From Ga0077555 sp963741565 (GTDB lineage: Bacteria > Pseudomonadota > Alphaproteobacteria > Rhizobiales > Hyphomicrobiaceae): 64,000 bases of DNA. Below, one piece after another: positions 28,742-36,446 of this stretch. The stretch is taken from the NCBI GenBank assembly GCA_963741565.1, contig CAVUIK010000008.1, positions 1,098,958 to 1,162,957 of the forward strand, written 5' to 3'. The notes under the pieces are model-generated. The model saw only the letters and a list, made by a program, of their open reading frames with translations, was not told the DNA's origin and ran no database searches. Every line of letters starts with the position of its first letter. Position 1 is the first letter of the stretch. Position numbers and translations under genes: made by a program.

Positions 28742-28768
28742 TTGAACTTTTCCCGATCAACCCCATAT
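28742..28768 (+). promoter_or_regulatory. Sigma-32 (RpoH) type heat-shock promoter
   Basis: TTGAAC (28742-28747), 13 bases, then CCCCATAT (28761-28768) match the RpoH consensus (CTTGAAA-N11-16-CCCCATNT) almost fully. It points to the Hsp20 gene about 105 bases downstream, leaving a 5' leader of roughly 100 bases. Confidence 0.7.
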
Positions 28769-28873
28769 CGTGGGCACGCTGGCGCTTGATGAGGCCAGTG
28801 TCGATGGTGGTCGTGGTCGAACGCCGCGGGCGCCAGATCGGGAGACAAGGTCGCTTCGAAAAGGGCTTTGACA

Positions 28874-29311
28874 ATGAACCGTATGACAGTGCTTTCGAGC
28901 CCGCTGCTGCTCGGGTTCGACGAGATCGAGCGGCTGATCGACCGCGTCGGCAAGGGTGGGGCGGACGGCTATCCCCCGTATAACATCGAACGGCTGGCCC
29001 GCGCCGAGAATGAGCCGGAGCGCTTACGCATCACGCTCGCCGTAGCGGGCTTCACGCGGGACCAGCTGGACGTCACCGTGGAGGACAAGCAACTCATTGT
29101 CCGCGGGCGCCAAGAAGATGACAAATCCCGCGAGTACCTTCACCGGGGAATCGCGGCCCGCCAGTTCCAGCGTGTGTTCGTCCTGGCCGACGGCATCGAG
29201 GTGCGAGCGGCTGATCTGGAGAACGGTCTGTTGACCATCGATCTTGTCCGTCGCGAACAGGACAAGTTGGTTCGCCGGATCGACATCGGACGCCAGAAGA
29301 TGCGCGTCTGA
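28874..29311 (+). CDS. Small heat shock protein Hsp20 (IbpA type)
   Basis: An ATP-independent holdase chaperone of 145 residues. The alpha-crystallin domain runs from YPPYNIER (about 36) to LVRRIDIG: ITLAVAGFTRDQLDVTVEDKQL, FQRVFVLADGIEVRAADLENGLL and the conserved GLLTIDL where the family has G-x-L. The ATG at 28874 is preferred; a TTG lies two codons upstream. Preceded by an RpoH-type promoter and followed by a DUF1150 gene, the pairing common in alphaproteobacteria. Confidence 0.93.
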   Translation: MNRMTVLSSPLLLGFDEIERLIDRVGKGGADGYPPYNIERLARAENEPERLRITLAVAGFTRDQLDVTVEDKQLIVRGRQEDDKSREYLHRGIAARQFQRVFVLADGIEVRAADLENGLLTIDLVRREQDKLVRRIDIGRQKMRV

Positions 29312-29432
29312 GCCGTTTGGGTTACAGGCAAAATCGCGCGAATCAGCAAACTATGGTGCTCGAGTGGGCCCCGCGACGCCGGGTCCCGCGGATGACGTGC
29401 CTCGAGCTGCCAAGCAGGAAAGGAGTGGCGTC

Positions 29433-29729
29433 ATGGAACCAAGCAGAAGCAGAAAGCGGACGAAGCGTAAGCCGATCGTGGCCCCGTTCGGGACGTTCAT
29501 GACGGAGGTCGAGCTTGCCCGGCTCGGCGGCGGTCATCTTGCCTACATTCGGGCCATGTCGTCCGAGCAAGCCCGCGAATTGTTCCCGACCATAGAAGGT
29601 TTGCCCGTAAAAGCGATCCTCTTCACTCTGCATGCGGCAGACGGTACGCCGATCGCGCTCACGGACAGTCGCCAGGCCGCCATCGGCCACGCCATGGATG
29701 GAGAGCTGGAGATCGCCAGCATTCACTGA
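29433..29729 (+). CDS. DUF1150 family protein
   Basis: A 98-aa protein with the DUF1150 core LGGGHLAYIRAMSSEQARELFPTIEGL and a following beta-rich ILFTLHAADGTPIALTDSRQAAIGHA. Proteins of this family nearly always follow an hsp20 gene in alphaproteobacteria and are thought to be heat-shock accessory factors, but no biochemical role is established. A strong AAAGGAG lies about eight bases before the ATG at 29433. The basic N-terminus (SRSRKRTKRK) is an extension relative to the core. Confidence 0.85.
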   Translation: MEPSRSRKRTKRKPIVAPFGTFMTEVELARLGGGHLAYIRAMSSEQARELFPTIEGLPVKAILFTLHAADGTPIALTDSRQAAIGHAMDGELEIASIH

Positions 29730-29753
29730 CCTAACACGTAAATCCAGCCACCG

Positions 29754-29783
29754 CGGCCGTATCGGTTCCCACCGATGCGGCCG
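29754..29783 (+). terminator. Hairpin after the hsp20-DUF1150 operon
   Basis: A 13-bp stem CGGCCGTATCGGT / ACCGATGCGGCCG (one G-U pair) with a TCCC loop begins 25 bp past the DUF1150 stop and is followed by TCGTCGTTTG, only weakly T-rich. Likely transcript end. Confidence 0.6.
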
Positions 29784-29977
29784 TCGTCGTTTGAATCAGG
29801 GCTAGTAAGGGGTGATATGCAACCATCAGAATCGAGACAATTCGATTCAAATCGGCGGTCGGACAGCCAGAAATGTTTTGCCCTCACGGGGTTTTCCCAG
29901 GGGTGCCGGCCGCCTGTGGGCATGGGCGATGCAAGGTCTCCGGCATTGGCATTGACCGATGCACAGGGAGATAGACC

Positions 29978-32248
29978 ATGGCCATCCGATACAACGGCAC
30001 GACGGGCAGCGACACGTTTCAGCTCACCCTCGCCAAACTTGCGAACGCAATGATCACTGCGGGCTCCGGCCACGATACGCTGAAGGTGGCTGCGGCCGGT
30101 GGCTATGTCTTCTCGTCGTCGTCCTACAGCAGCCTCAATGGCGTCGACGCCCTGGATTTCTCGGCCCACACATCCGGAACGCTGGATGTCCGCCTGTCCT
30201 CTGGGATGATGGGCCAGACCGATCGCGGTGAGTTGACGATCGTATCCGGTGCCAGCGGCATCGACAACTTGAAGGCCGGTGCGTCGGTTGGCGGCAAGGT
30301 TCTGGTCTCCGGAGCGGGCGATGTGCAACTCGACAATGCAACCAACAACATCGTGACGATCAAGGACGGTGCCAGCGTCCACGTCGTCGGCGGCAACGGG
30401 GCCGACACGATCACGGCATCCGCGACCGGTGCGCACCTCGATGGCGGAGCCGGAAACGATACGCTCAAGGCTGGCGCAGGCGCCGATACGGTCCATTTCG
30501 GCACAAGCGACCGTGCCGATCTGGTGCAGAGCTTCAATGTGGCACAGGACGTCGTTACGCTGCAGGACACCGGGCTCACACACATGAGCCAGATCCTGGT
30601 GCGGATGCTGGACACGCCGCAAGGCGCCGTGCTGGATCTTGGCAACGGCGACAAGCTGACCTTGACCGGCGTGACAGTTGCGGACCTATCGGCCGCCAAC
30701 TTCACCGGCATCCAGGCCGGCGCGCCGACGATCCACATCGTACCCGGCACCACAGCCGTCGAGGTCAATGCGATCATTGTAGGAGCTGGCGCCGGCGCCA
30801 CGATCATTCTCGATGATGGCAACCACGTCTTCGACCGCCCGATCGTCATCCAACAAGACGGCGTCACGCTCAAAGGCATGAGCGAGAGCGGCACGGTCGT
30901 GACGTTCGCCTATCCCGCAGGCACTGGCGGGAACGGCATCGAAGTCAATGGTGGCGCAAAGACCTATCTCGATGTGGCGGCAGCCGACATCACACATGGT
31001 GCTACGTCCCTCACAATGGCCAATACGCAGGGATTGAAGGCCGGCGATACGCTCTGGATCGCCCAGGACAATGACGCGGCCTATCTCGCGGCAAACGGAT
31101 GGTTGGGCATCGATCCTAACAAATCCGCGACCAACCCGTTTCGCGAGACGATTGTTGAAATCGATCGTGTCGAGGGGACGACTGTCTATCTCAAGAGCCA
31201 GATTCCCTTCGACATGACGGCGGGCGCAGCCAAGGTCTATGCGATCGATCTGGTGCAGAACGTCCACTTGTCGGACTTCACCGTCACCTACAATCTCGGC
31301 ACGCCAAACGCCTACGATTTCGTCAACACGTATCCCGAGTTCGAGGGCGCGGCCGCGGTTCGCCTCGACGGCACCCAGCACGCCACACTCGATCGCATCT
31401 CGGTGCTCGATGCGCCGACGCATTCGTTCGACATTCGCACATCGCTCAATGTTGCCGCCGACGATCTCTACGTCGATGGCGCACACAACAAGGGCACGGA
31501 CGGCAACGGCTACGGCCTGCAGATCTATGAGACATTCGACAGCACGTTCACAGGTCTCGAGATCTTCAACACGCGCCACGCTGTGCTGTTTTCGGCCTGG
31601 GATGCGGAGGCCGGCAATTACGTCCGCGTCACCGACACCAATCGGGACATCAACTTCCACGGCAGCCATGATGTGAACAACACCGTAATCGTCGATCATA
31701 GCGGCATGGCCTACGACCCGTCGCAGAACACCGGCATCGGCAACGGCTACTGGCCGATCGTCGGAGACGGCGGAACTGTCCATGCCAAGACTGACATTTT
31801 CGGCGACAACGTTGTGCTCTTCTCCAGTGCCACAGGCTCGGATGCGGCCGATGTCATCTACGCAACCAGCATGGGCGCTTATCTCTCCGGCAAGGGAGGG
31901 CAAGACACGCTGATCGGCAGCGATGGCGCTGACGTTCTCGTCGGAGGCCTCAACAAGGACACGATGACGGGCGGAGCCGGCTCCGACCTGTTCCTGTTCC
32001 GCCAAGGCGACAACTACGACACGATCCGCGATTTCGCAGCTGGTTCAGGCGGTGATCGCATCGTCGTCTCGGGTGCAGCCATGGTCGATGACTTCGGCGA
32101 CCTGAGCTTCACCCAGACCGGCGCCGACCTCTATGTCCGATACGGCGCCAACAGCACCGTCATCCTGCAGAACCACACAGTCGCCGACCTCACGGCCGAG
32201 AATTTCGTGTTCGATCCGGCGGGCAGCCAGTACGGCAACCTGCTCTGA
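29978..32248 (+). CDS. Secreted RTX calcium-binding protein with central right-handed beta-helix
   Basis: A 756-aa acidic, Gly/Asp/Asn-rich protein with no Sec signal. RTX nonapeptide repeats occur near residues 137-172 (GGNGADTIT, GGAGNDTLKAGAGADTVHFG) and again near 645-690 (GKGGQDTLIGSDGADVLVGG, TGGAGSDLFLF). Between them, about residues 250-620, lies a beta-helix-like domain (NVHLSDFTVTYN, NGYGLQIYETFDSTFTGLEIFNTRHAVLF, HDVNNTVIVDHSG) resembling polysaccharide lyases or epimerases such as AlgE, although no AlgE active-site motif was recognised. The C-terminal tail (DRIVVSG... ENFVFDP) fits a type I secretion signal. GGGAGA precedes the ATG. No type I secretion genes are nearby. Confidence 0.8.
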   Translation: MAIRYNGTTGSDTFQLTLAKLANAMITAGSGHDTLKVAAAGGYVFSSSSYSSLNGVDALDFSAHTSGTLDVRLSSGMMGQTDRGELTIVSGASGIDNLKAGASVGGKVLVSGAGDVQLDNATNNIVTIKDGASVHVVGGNGADTITASATGAHLDGGAGNDTLKAGAGADTVHFGTSDRADLVQSFNVAQDVVTLQDTGLTHMSQILVRMLDTPQGAVLDLGNGDKLTLTGVTVADLSAANFTGIQAGAPTIHIVPGTTAVEVNAIIVGAGAGATIILDDGNHVFDRPIVIQQDGVTLKGMSESGTVVTFAYPAGTGGNGIEVNGGAKTYLDVAAADITHGATSLTMANTQGLKAGDTLWIAQDNDAAYLAANGWLGIDPNKSATNPFRETIVEIDRVEGTTVYLKSQIPFDMTAGAAKVYAIDLVQNVHLSDFTVTYNLGTPNAYDFVNTYPEFEGAAAVRLDGTQHATLDRISVLDAPTHSFDIRTSLNVAADDLYVDGAHNKGTDGNGYGLQIYETFDSTFTGLEIFNTRHAVLFSAWDAEAGNYVRVTDTNRDINFHGSHDVNNTVIVDHSGMAYDPSQNTGIGNGYWPIVGDGGTVHAKTDIFGDNVVLFSSATGSDAADVIYATSMGAYLSGKGGQDTLIGSDGADVLVGGLNKDTMTGGAGSDLFLFRQGDNYDTIRDFAAGSGGDRIVVSGAAMVDDFGDLSFTQTGADLYVRYGANSTVILQNHTVADLTAENFVFDPAGSQYGNLL

Positions 32249-32336
32249 TCGCGGACGCTTGCCTCCGGTTTGTGCCGGTTGCATCGGCGGTGGCACCCGC
32301 TAACCTGTGGGACGCCAGTGCTGAAGGGACGTGCCC

Positions 32337-33026
32337 ATGCTCGAAGATCCACCGATCCTGACCATTCGCAAGACGTGGAAACGCCCTGCGGCCGCCAAAC
32401 TCGCCAAGCTCAAGGGCGTCCAGTCCGGCCAGGCCGTCGATGCCATGAACGGCCGTGGCGGTCTCGATGCCGCGATCAAGCCGGTTGACCCCGGCAACGC
32501 CATGATCCTCGGCACCGCGATCACCTGCGAAACCGGGCCGGACGACAACCTCGCGATTCTCGCGGCACTATCTTTGGCAAAAGCGGGCGACGTCATCGTC
32601 TGCGCGGCGGAAGGCTTCGGACGCTCGGCCGTGGTTGGCGACAACGTTGCGATCGCCGCGAAGGTGAAAGGCCTCGCCGGGATCGTCATCGATACGATGG
32701 CTCGCGATCTCACGGGCCTGCTCGCTGCTGGATTGCCGGTATTCGCGCGTGGCATTACGCCGAACTCTTGCGTGCGCAACGGCCCGGGCCGCGTCGGCCT
32801 GCCGATCGTTGCTGGCGGGGTCGCCATTCATTCCGGTGACGTGGTGATCGGCGATCGGGACGGCATCGTCATCATCCCGCAAGCCGACCTCGATCGCCTG
32901 CTGCCGCGGATTGCGGAGATCCTGGTGATGGAAGAGACCACGCAGGCGAAGATCCGCGGCGGATTCTCCAACATCGGAGGTATCGAGGATCTATTGGGGT
33001 CCTCGAAGGTGCGCTACGTCGATTGA
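32337..33026 (+). CDS. RraA-like protein / 4-hydroxy-4-methyl-2-oxoglutarate aldolase family
   Basis: A 229-aa protein of the RraA/HMG-aldolase family, which cleaves 4-hydroxy-4-methyl- or 4-carboxy-4-hydroxy-2-oxo acids to pyruvate; the E. coli member instead inhibits RNase E. Visible family signs: VSGQAVDAMN-like start of the fold, GDVIVCAAEGFGRSAVVGDNVA, the substrate/metal pair Arg-Asp in IDTMARDL and GLPVFARGITP, and HSGDVVIGDRDGIVIIP. The start ATG at 32337 has AAGGGA upstream. The residues kept favour an aldolase. It is convergent with the hydroxylase subunit genes. Confidence 0.88.
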   Translation: MLEDPPILTIRKTWKRPAAAKLAKLKGVQSGQAVDAMNGRGGLDAAIKPVDPGNAMILGTAITCETGPDDNLAILAALSLAKAGDVIVCAAEGFGRSAVVGDNVAIAAKVKGLAGIVIDTMARDLTGLLAAGLPVFARGITPNSCVRNGPGRVGLPIVAGGVAIHSGDVVIGDRDGIVIIPQADLDRLLPRIAEILVMEETTQAKIRGGFSNIGGIEDLLGSSKVRYVD

Positions 33027-33046
33027 GGTGTCAGGCCGCTGATTTG

Positions 33047-33847
33047 TCAGACTCCGGCCTTGGCCAAAGCGCGCTTCGCCAGCACACCGATGAGATGGGC
33101 GCGGTAGTCTGCGCCCGCGTGGATATCGGTCATCAGGTTGCCAGCTGGCAGCTTGATGCCTGCGATGGCCGATGCTGCGAACGACTTTGTCAGCGCAGCC
33201 TCGAGTTCTGTGGCGCGGAAAACGCCGTCTTGCCCGGCGCCCGAGACGGCAACGCGCACGCCTTGCGGACCTTTGCTTACCATGACGCCGACAAGGCAAT
33301 AGCGCGACGCAGGATGCGGGAACTTCACATAGCCGGCCTTTTCCGGGACCGGGAACTCGATCGACGTGATCAGTTCGCCATCGTCCAGCGCCGTCGTGAA
33401 AAGTCCCTGGAAGAACTCGTCTGCCGCGATCTGGCGCCGGTCGGTTTTGATCTTGGCGCCAAGCCCCAGTACAGCGGCTGGATAGTCGGCCGCGGGGTCG
33501 TTGTTGGCAACGGAGCCTCCAAGCGTGCCACGGTTGCGCACATGCGGATCGCCGATGCCGTCGGCCAGGTCGGCAAGCGCCGGGATCATGCGGCGGACGT
33601 CGGCATTGGCGGCGACGTCGGCATGCCGTGTCATCGCGCCGATTGTCACCGACTTCGGCCCCGCCGTGATGCCAGCCAATCCTGTGACGTCGGCCAGCGA
33701 CACGAGATCGCTCGGCGACGCGAGCCGCAGCTTCAAAACCGGAATGAGGGTTTGCCCGCCAGCCAGATAGCGCGCCTCGCCCGCGCCCTTGAAAGCGGCC
33801 GCGGCTTCGGGGAGGGATTTTGCGCGGGTCAGCTTGAACTCGTTCAT
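33047..33847 (-). CDS. Molybdenum hydroxylase FAD-binding (medium) subunit, CoxM/XdhB type
   Basis: A 266-aa FAD subunit of a xanthine-dehydrogenase/CO-dehydrogenase-like hydroxylase. FAD-binding landmarks are LAGGQTLIPVLKLRL near residue 28 and GDPHVRNRGTLGGSVANNDPAADYPA near 100-125. The C-terminal domain is complete. It starts two bases after the stop of the 2Fe-2S subunit gene, so the two are translationally linked. No molybdopterin large subunit is found on either side. Confidence 0.92.
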   Translation of the reverse strand: MNEFKLTRAKSLPEAAAAFKGAGEARYLAGGQTLIPVLKLRLASPSDLVSLADVTGLAGITAGPKSVTIGAMTRHADVAANADVRRMIPALADLADGIGDPHVRNRGTLGGSVANNDPAADYPAAVLGLGAKIKTDRRQIAADEFFQGLFTTALDDGELITSIEFPVPEKAGYVKFPHPASRYCLVGVMVSKGPQGVRVAVSGAGQDGVFRATELEAALTKSFAASAIAGIKLPAGNLMTDIHAGADYRAHLIGVLAKRALAKAGV

Positions 33848-33849
33848 CG

Positions 33850-34323
33850 TCAGCTCCTGGCGTGCATGGCCTTGGCGCCGGTGATCACGGCATCCACGAT
33901 GTTCTGGTAGCCGGTGCAGCGGCACAGATTGCCCTCGAGGCTGTGGCGCACCTCGGTCTCGGACGGGCTCGGATGCTGCTCGGCGAACGATACCGCCGCC
34001 ATGATCATGCCGGGCGTGCAGAAGCCACACTGCAGACCGTGATGCTGGCGGAACGCCGTCTGCATGGGGTGCAGCTTGTCGCCGTCTGCAAGGCCTTCGA
34101 TGGTGATGACTGTAGAACCGTCCGCCTCGACGGCGAGCATTGTACAACTCTTGATGCTGCGCCCATTGACATGGATCGTGCAGGCGCCGCACTGGCTGGT
34201 GTCGCAACCGATGTGCGTTCCGGTGAGCCGGAGCTGATCGCGCAGCAGCCCAGAGAGGAGCTGATTGTCAGCGACCTCGACCGTGTGGGCCTGCCGGTTC
34301 ACGGTCAGCGAGATGGTGGTCAT
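33850..34323 (-). CDS. Molybdenum hydroxylase 2Fe-2S (small) subunit, CoxS type
   Basis: A 157-aa iron-sulfur subunit that passes electrons from a molybdenum site to FAD. Both clusters are visible: the plant-ferredoxin-like CDTSQCGACTIHVNG with a later Cys (SIKSC), and the helical-domain QCGFCTPGM plus LCRCTGY. The start at 34323 (MTTISLTVN) matches family length; the frame open to 34419 adds a non-family tail. It forms an operon with the FAD subunit gene. Confidence 0.93.
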   Translation of the reverse strand: MTTISLTVNRQAHTVEVADNQLLSGLLRDQLRLTGTHIGCDTSQCGACTIHVNGRSIKSCTMLAVEADGSTVITIEGLADGDKLHPMQTAFRQHHGLQCGFCTPGMIMAAVSFAEQHPSPSETEVRHSLEGNLCRCTGYQNIVDAVITGAKAMHARS

Positions 34324-34569
34324 AGGCAGCTCAACTCCTTGAACATGCGCGGCCAGCCAAAAACGTCCGCGGTCCAGCGACCCAGGCGGCACGCAGCGGC
34401 TTTGGAATTGGGTAGGCAATGAACGTTAGCCGGTCGCAGGACGGCTGCCAACCAATTTGGCGGCCATCCCTTTTGGCAAGGATCGCAACGCCTGGGCCCT
34501 TGTGTTGGGGCCCTGTGCCCTGTTTGATCTGCCCATCAGATATCTCCACGCCAATCAGGAACTGGATCG

Positions 34570-35457
34570 ATGACCATCAAGACGATCGCCTTCGTCGGCC
34601 TCGGCGTCATGGGCGAGGCCATGTGCCGCAATCTCGTGAAGAAGGGCGGCTGGTCCGTCGTCGGTTTCGACACCAAGCCAGAGCCGCTGCAGCGGCTCAA
34701 GGCCGACGGTGTTGCGCCGGCCGCCTCGCTCGCCGACGCGGTGTCTAAGGCCGACGTCATCCTGCTGTGCCTGCCGGGCGGCAAGGAGGTCGAGGCCGTC
34801 ACGAAAGGCGCGGGCGGGCTCATCAGCCTCGTCCGCAAGGGCCAGACCGTCGTCGATATGTCGACCGCGCCACCGCGGCTGATGCGCGAGCTGTCCGAGG
34901 CGTTCGCTGCGAAGGGCGTGGATTTCGCCGATGCTCCGGTCGCCCGAACGCGCCGCGCGGCCGTCGATGGCACGCTGTCGATCATGGTCGGCGGCACCAA
35001 GGATACATTTGAGCGCATCAAGCCGATCTGCGCGACCATGGGGACTGAGGTGACGCATTGCGGCGCCGCGGGCGCGGGCCAGGTGGTCAAGCTCATGAAC
35101 AACATGGTCGTGTTCGAGACGACCATGGCCATTGCGGAGGCCATATCGATCGCCGAGGCAGCCGGCGTGGACGGGCAACTGTTGTTCGAGACCATGGCGA
35201 AAGGCTCTGCCGACAGCTTCGTGCTACGCAACCACGGCATGAAGCATCTGGTGCCGCAGGATTATCCGGAGCAGGCCTTCTCGGTGCGGTACGCGATCAA
35301 GGACCTGTCCTATGCGCGCGAATTGGCGAAAGAAACCGGCGTCGACGCGCGCTGCGCCGAGCTGATGCACGAGGTGTTCGAGGAGGCCGTGAAACGCGGC
35401 GACGGCGATCGCTATACGCCCGTCATCCGCCGTGGCATGCGCAAAGGGAAGGCTTGA
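34570..35457 (+). CDS. Beta-hydroxyacid dehydrogenase (3-hydroxyisobutyrate dehydrogenase family)
   Basis: A 295-aa NAD(P)-dependent enzyme that oxidises short beta-hydroxyacids (3-hydroxyisobutyrate, tartronate semialdehyde and similar). The dinucleotide motif FVGLGVMGEAM opens the protein; DMSTAPP and the substrate loop DAPVARTRRAAVDGTLSIMVGG follow, and the catalytic lysine is in GAGQVVKLMNNMV. The usual DAPVSGG substrate motif is altered to DAPVARTR, which suggests a different substrate. It is divergent from the hydroxylase genes across 246 bp. Confidence 0.9.
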   Translation: MTIKTIAFVGLGVMGEAMCRNLVKKGGWSVVGFDTKPEPLQRLKADGVAPAASLADAVSKADVILLCLPGGKEVEAVTKGAGGLISLVRKGQTVVDMSTAPPRLMRELSEAFAAKGVDFADAPVARTRRAAVDGTLSIMVGGTKDTFERIKPICATMGTEVTHCGAAGAGQVVKLMNNMVVFETTMAIAEAISIAEAAGVDGQLLFETMAKGSADSFVLRNHGMKHLVPQDYPEQAFSVRYAIKDLSYARELAKETGVDARCAELMHEVFEEAVKRGDGDRYTPVIRRGMRKGKA

Positions 35458-35624
35458 TTGTCGCGATTTTCCCCGCGCTTCGGGCATCATCAAGCGTCGG
35501 GTACATAGCGGTGGCGAAAGCCGTCGGTGTCGGGATATGAAGGAGGAGGAACGCGGCGCATGGTGGAGACAGCTATGCCGTTAATGGTCATCTGACCGCC
35601 ACACCGTGATTGGGATCGACGCCC

Positions 35625-36350
35625 ATGCTCAATACGGACTCTCGCTGTGTAGGTGCCGTGATCGTGTTTGCGATCGCTGTGATACTTGCGCAATTCTTAT
35701 GGTCGTATTTCGACTGGCCACCACCCCTGGCACTGCTGCGCCAGGTGTTGGACAGCGAATTCGCGTCGTTCATGGCGCGCAACCAGACGCTGCTCGGAGC
35801 GCTTCTAGGCCTGGGTGGGCTGGCGTCGGCATACCTGATCAATGGCGCGTGCGATCGCGCGCAACAACGCCAGATCTTCGAGCGTGCGGAACGCCGGATG
35901 GCAGGCGTGCTCGCGCGCGAGGCCGCCGATCTTGCGGCTGCCTGCGACGCGAGCGTCGAGCAGCACGCGGACCGGTCGCGGAGCGCGGCATCACTGGCGC
36001 GCCTTGCCACAATGGTGGCTGACCCGGATCATTTGCTTCTGAAGGCGCCGGCGGCCGAAATCGCGCGCTTGGGCGTTGGTGCGAGTACAGCAACCCGTTC
36101 GATCCGCGATGCTGCGCGACGGCTGGGCGCCGCGATCCACCATCCCGAGGCCGACGAAGCGGCCGCACGCGCTCGCGAAACCGCACATGTTGCCCGCGAC
36201 GGACAGCGCGTCTTCGAGACGCTGATCAATCGCGGTCCGGACGCCGCCGATCGGCTACGGCTGTTCGGATACTCGGGTGCGGGCCAGTCCGACGGGGACA
36301 GTCAGGCCGACAGTGCTACTCGCCCGTCACAATTGCTGTCCGTGGCGTGA
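35625..36350 (+). CDS. Uncharacterised membrane-anchored protein
   Basis: A 241-aa protein with two hydrophobic segments near the N-terminus (VGAVIVFAIAVILAQFLW at about 10-27, and a weaker LLGALLGLGGLASAYLI at about 56-72), followed by a long helical, Ala/Arg-rich soluble region (residues 80-225) likely to form coiled coils. No family was recognised. The ATG at 35625 is picked over TTG at 35610. It is followed after 96 bp by another unknown membrane protein on the same strand, possibly an operon. Confidence 0.55.
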   Translation: MLNTDSRCVGAVIVFAIAVILAQFLWSYFDWPPPLALLRQVLDSEFASFMARNQTLLGALLGLGGLASAYLINGACDRAQQRQIFERAERRMAGVLAREAADLAAACDASVEQHADRSRSAASLARLATMVADPDHLLLKAPAAEIARLGVGASTATRSIRDAARRLGAAIHHPEADEAAARARETAHVARDGQRVFETLINRGPDAADRLRLFGYSGAGQSDGDSQADSATRPSQLLSVA

Positions 36351-36446
36351 TCTATTTCGGCGGGTCGTCTCAAGGCAGGATTGTGCGGGCCAGCGTCCCG
36401 AAATTGCTCGAATTGCTGCAGCAAGATGCCGACGGGAGGTGGCCTG

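Noticed and set aside
28671..28873. Small gene between phasin and hsp20
   Set aside because: Open frames cross the heat-shock promoter and lack ribosome sites; region is better explained as promoter and leader.
30686..32005. 439-codon minus-strand open frame opposite the RTX gene
   Set aside because: Shadow of the Gly/Asp repeats; the RTX frame has a ribosome site and domain structure.
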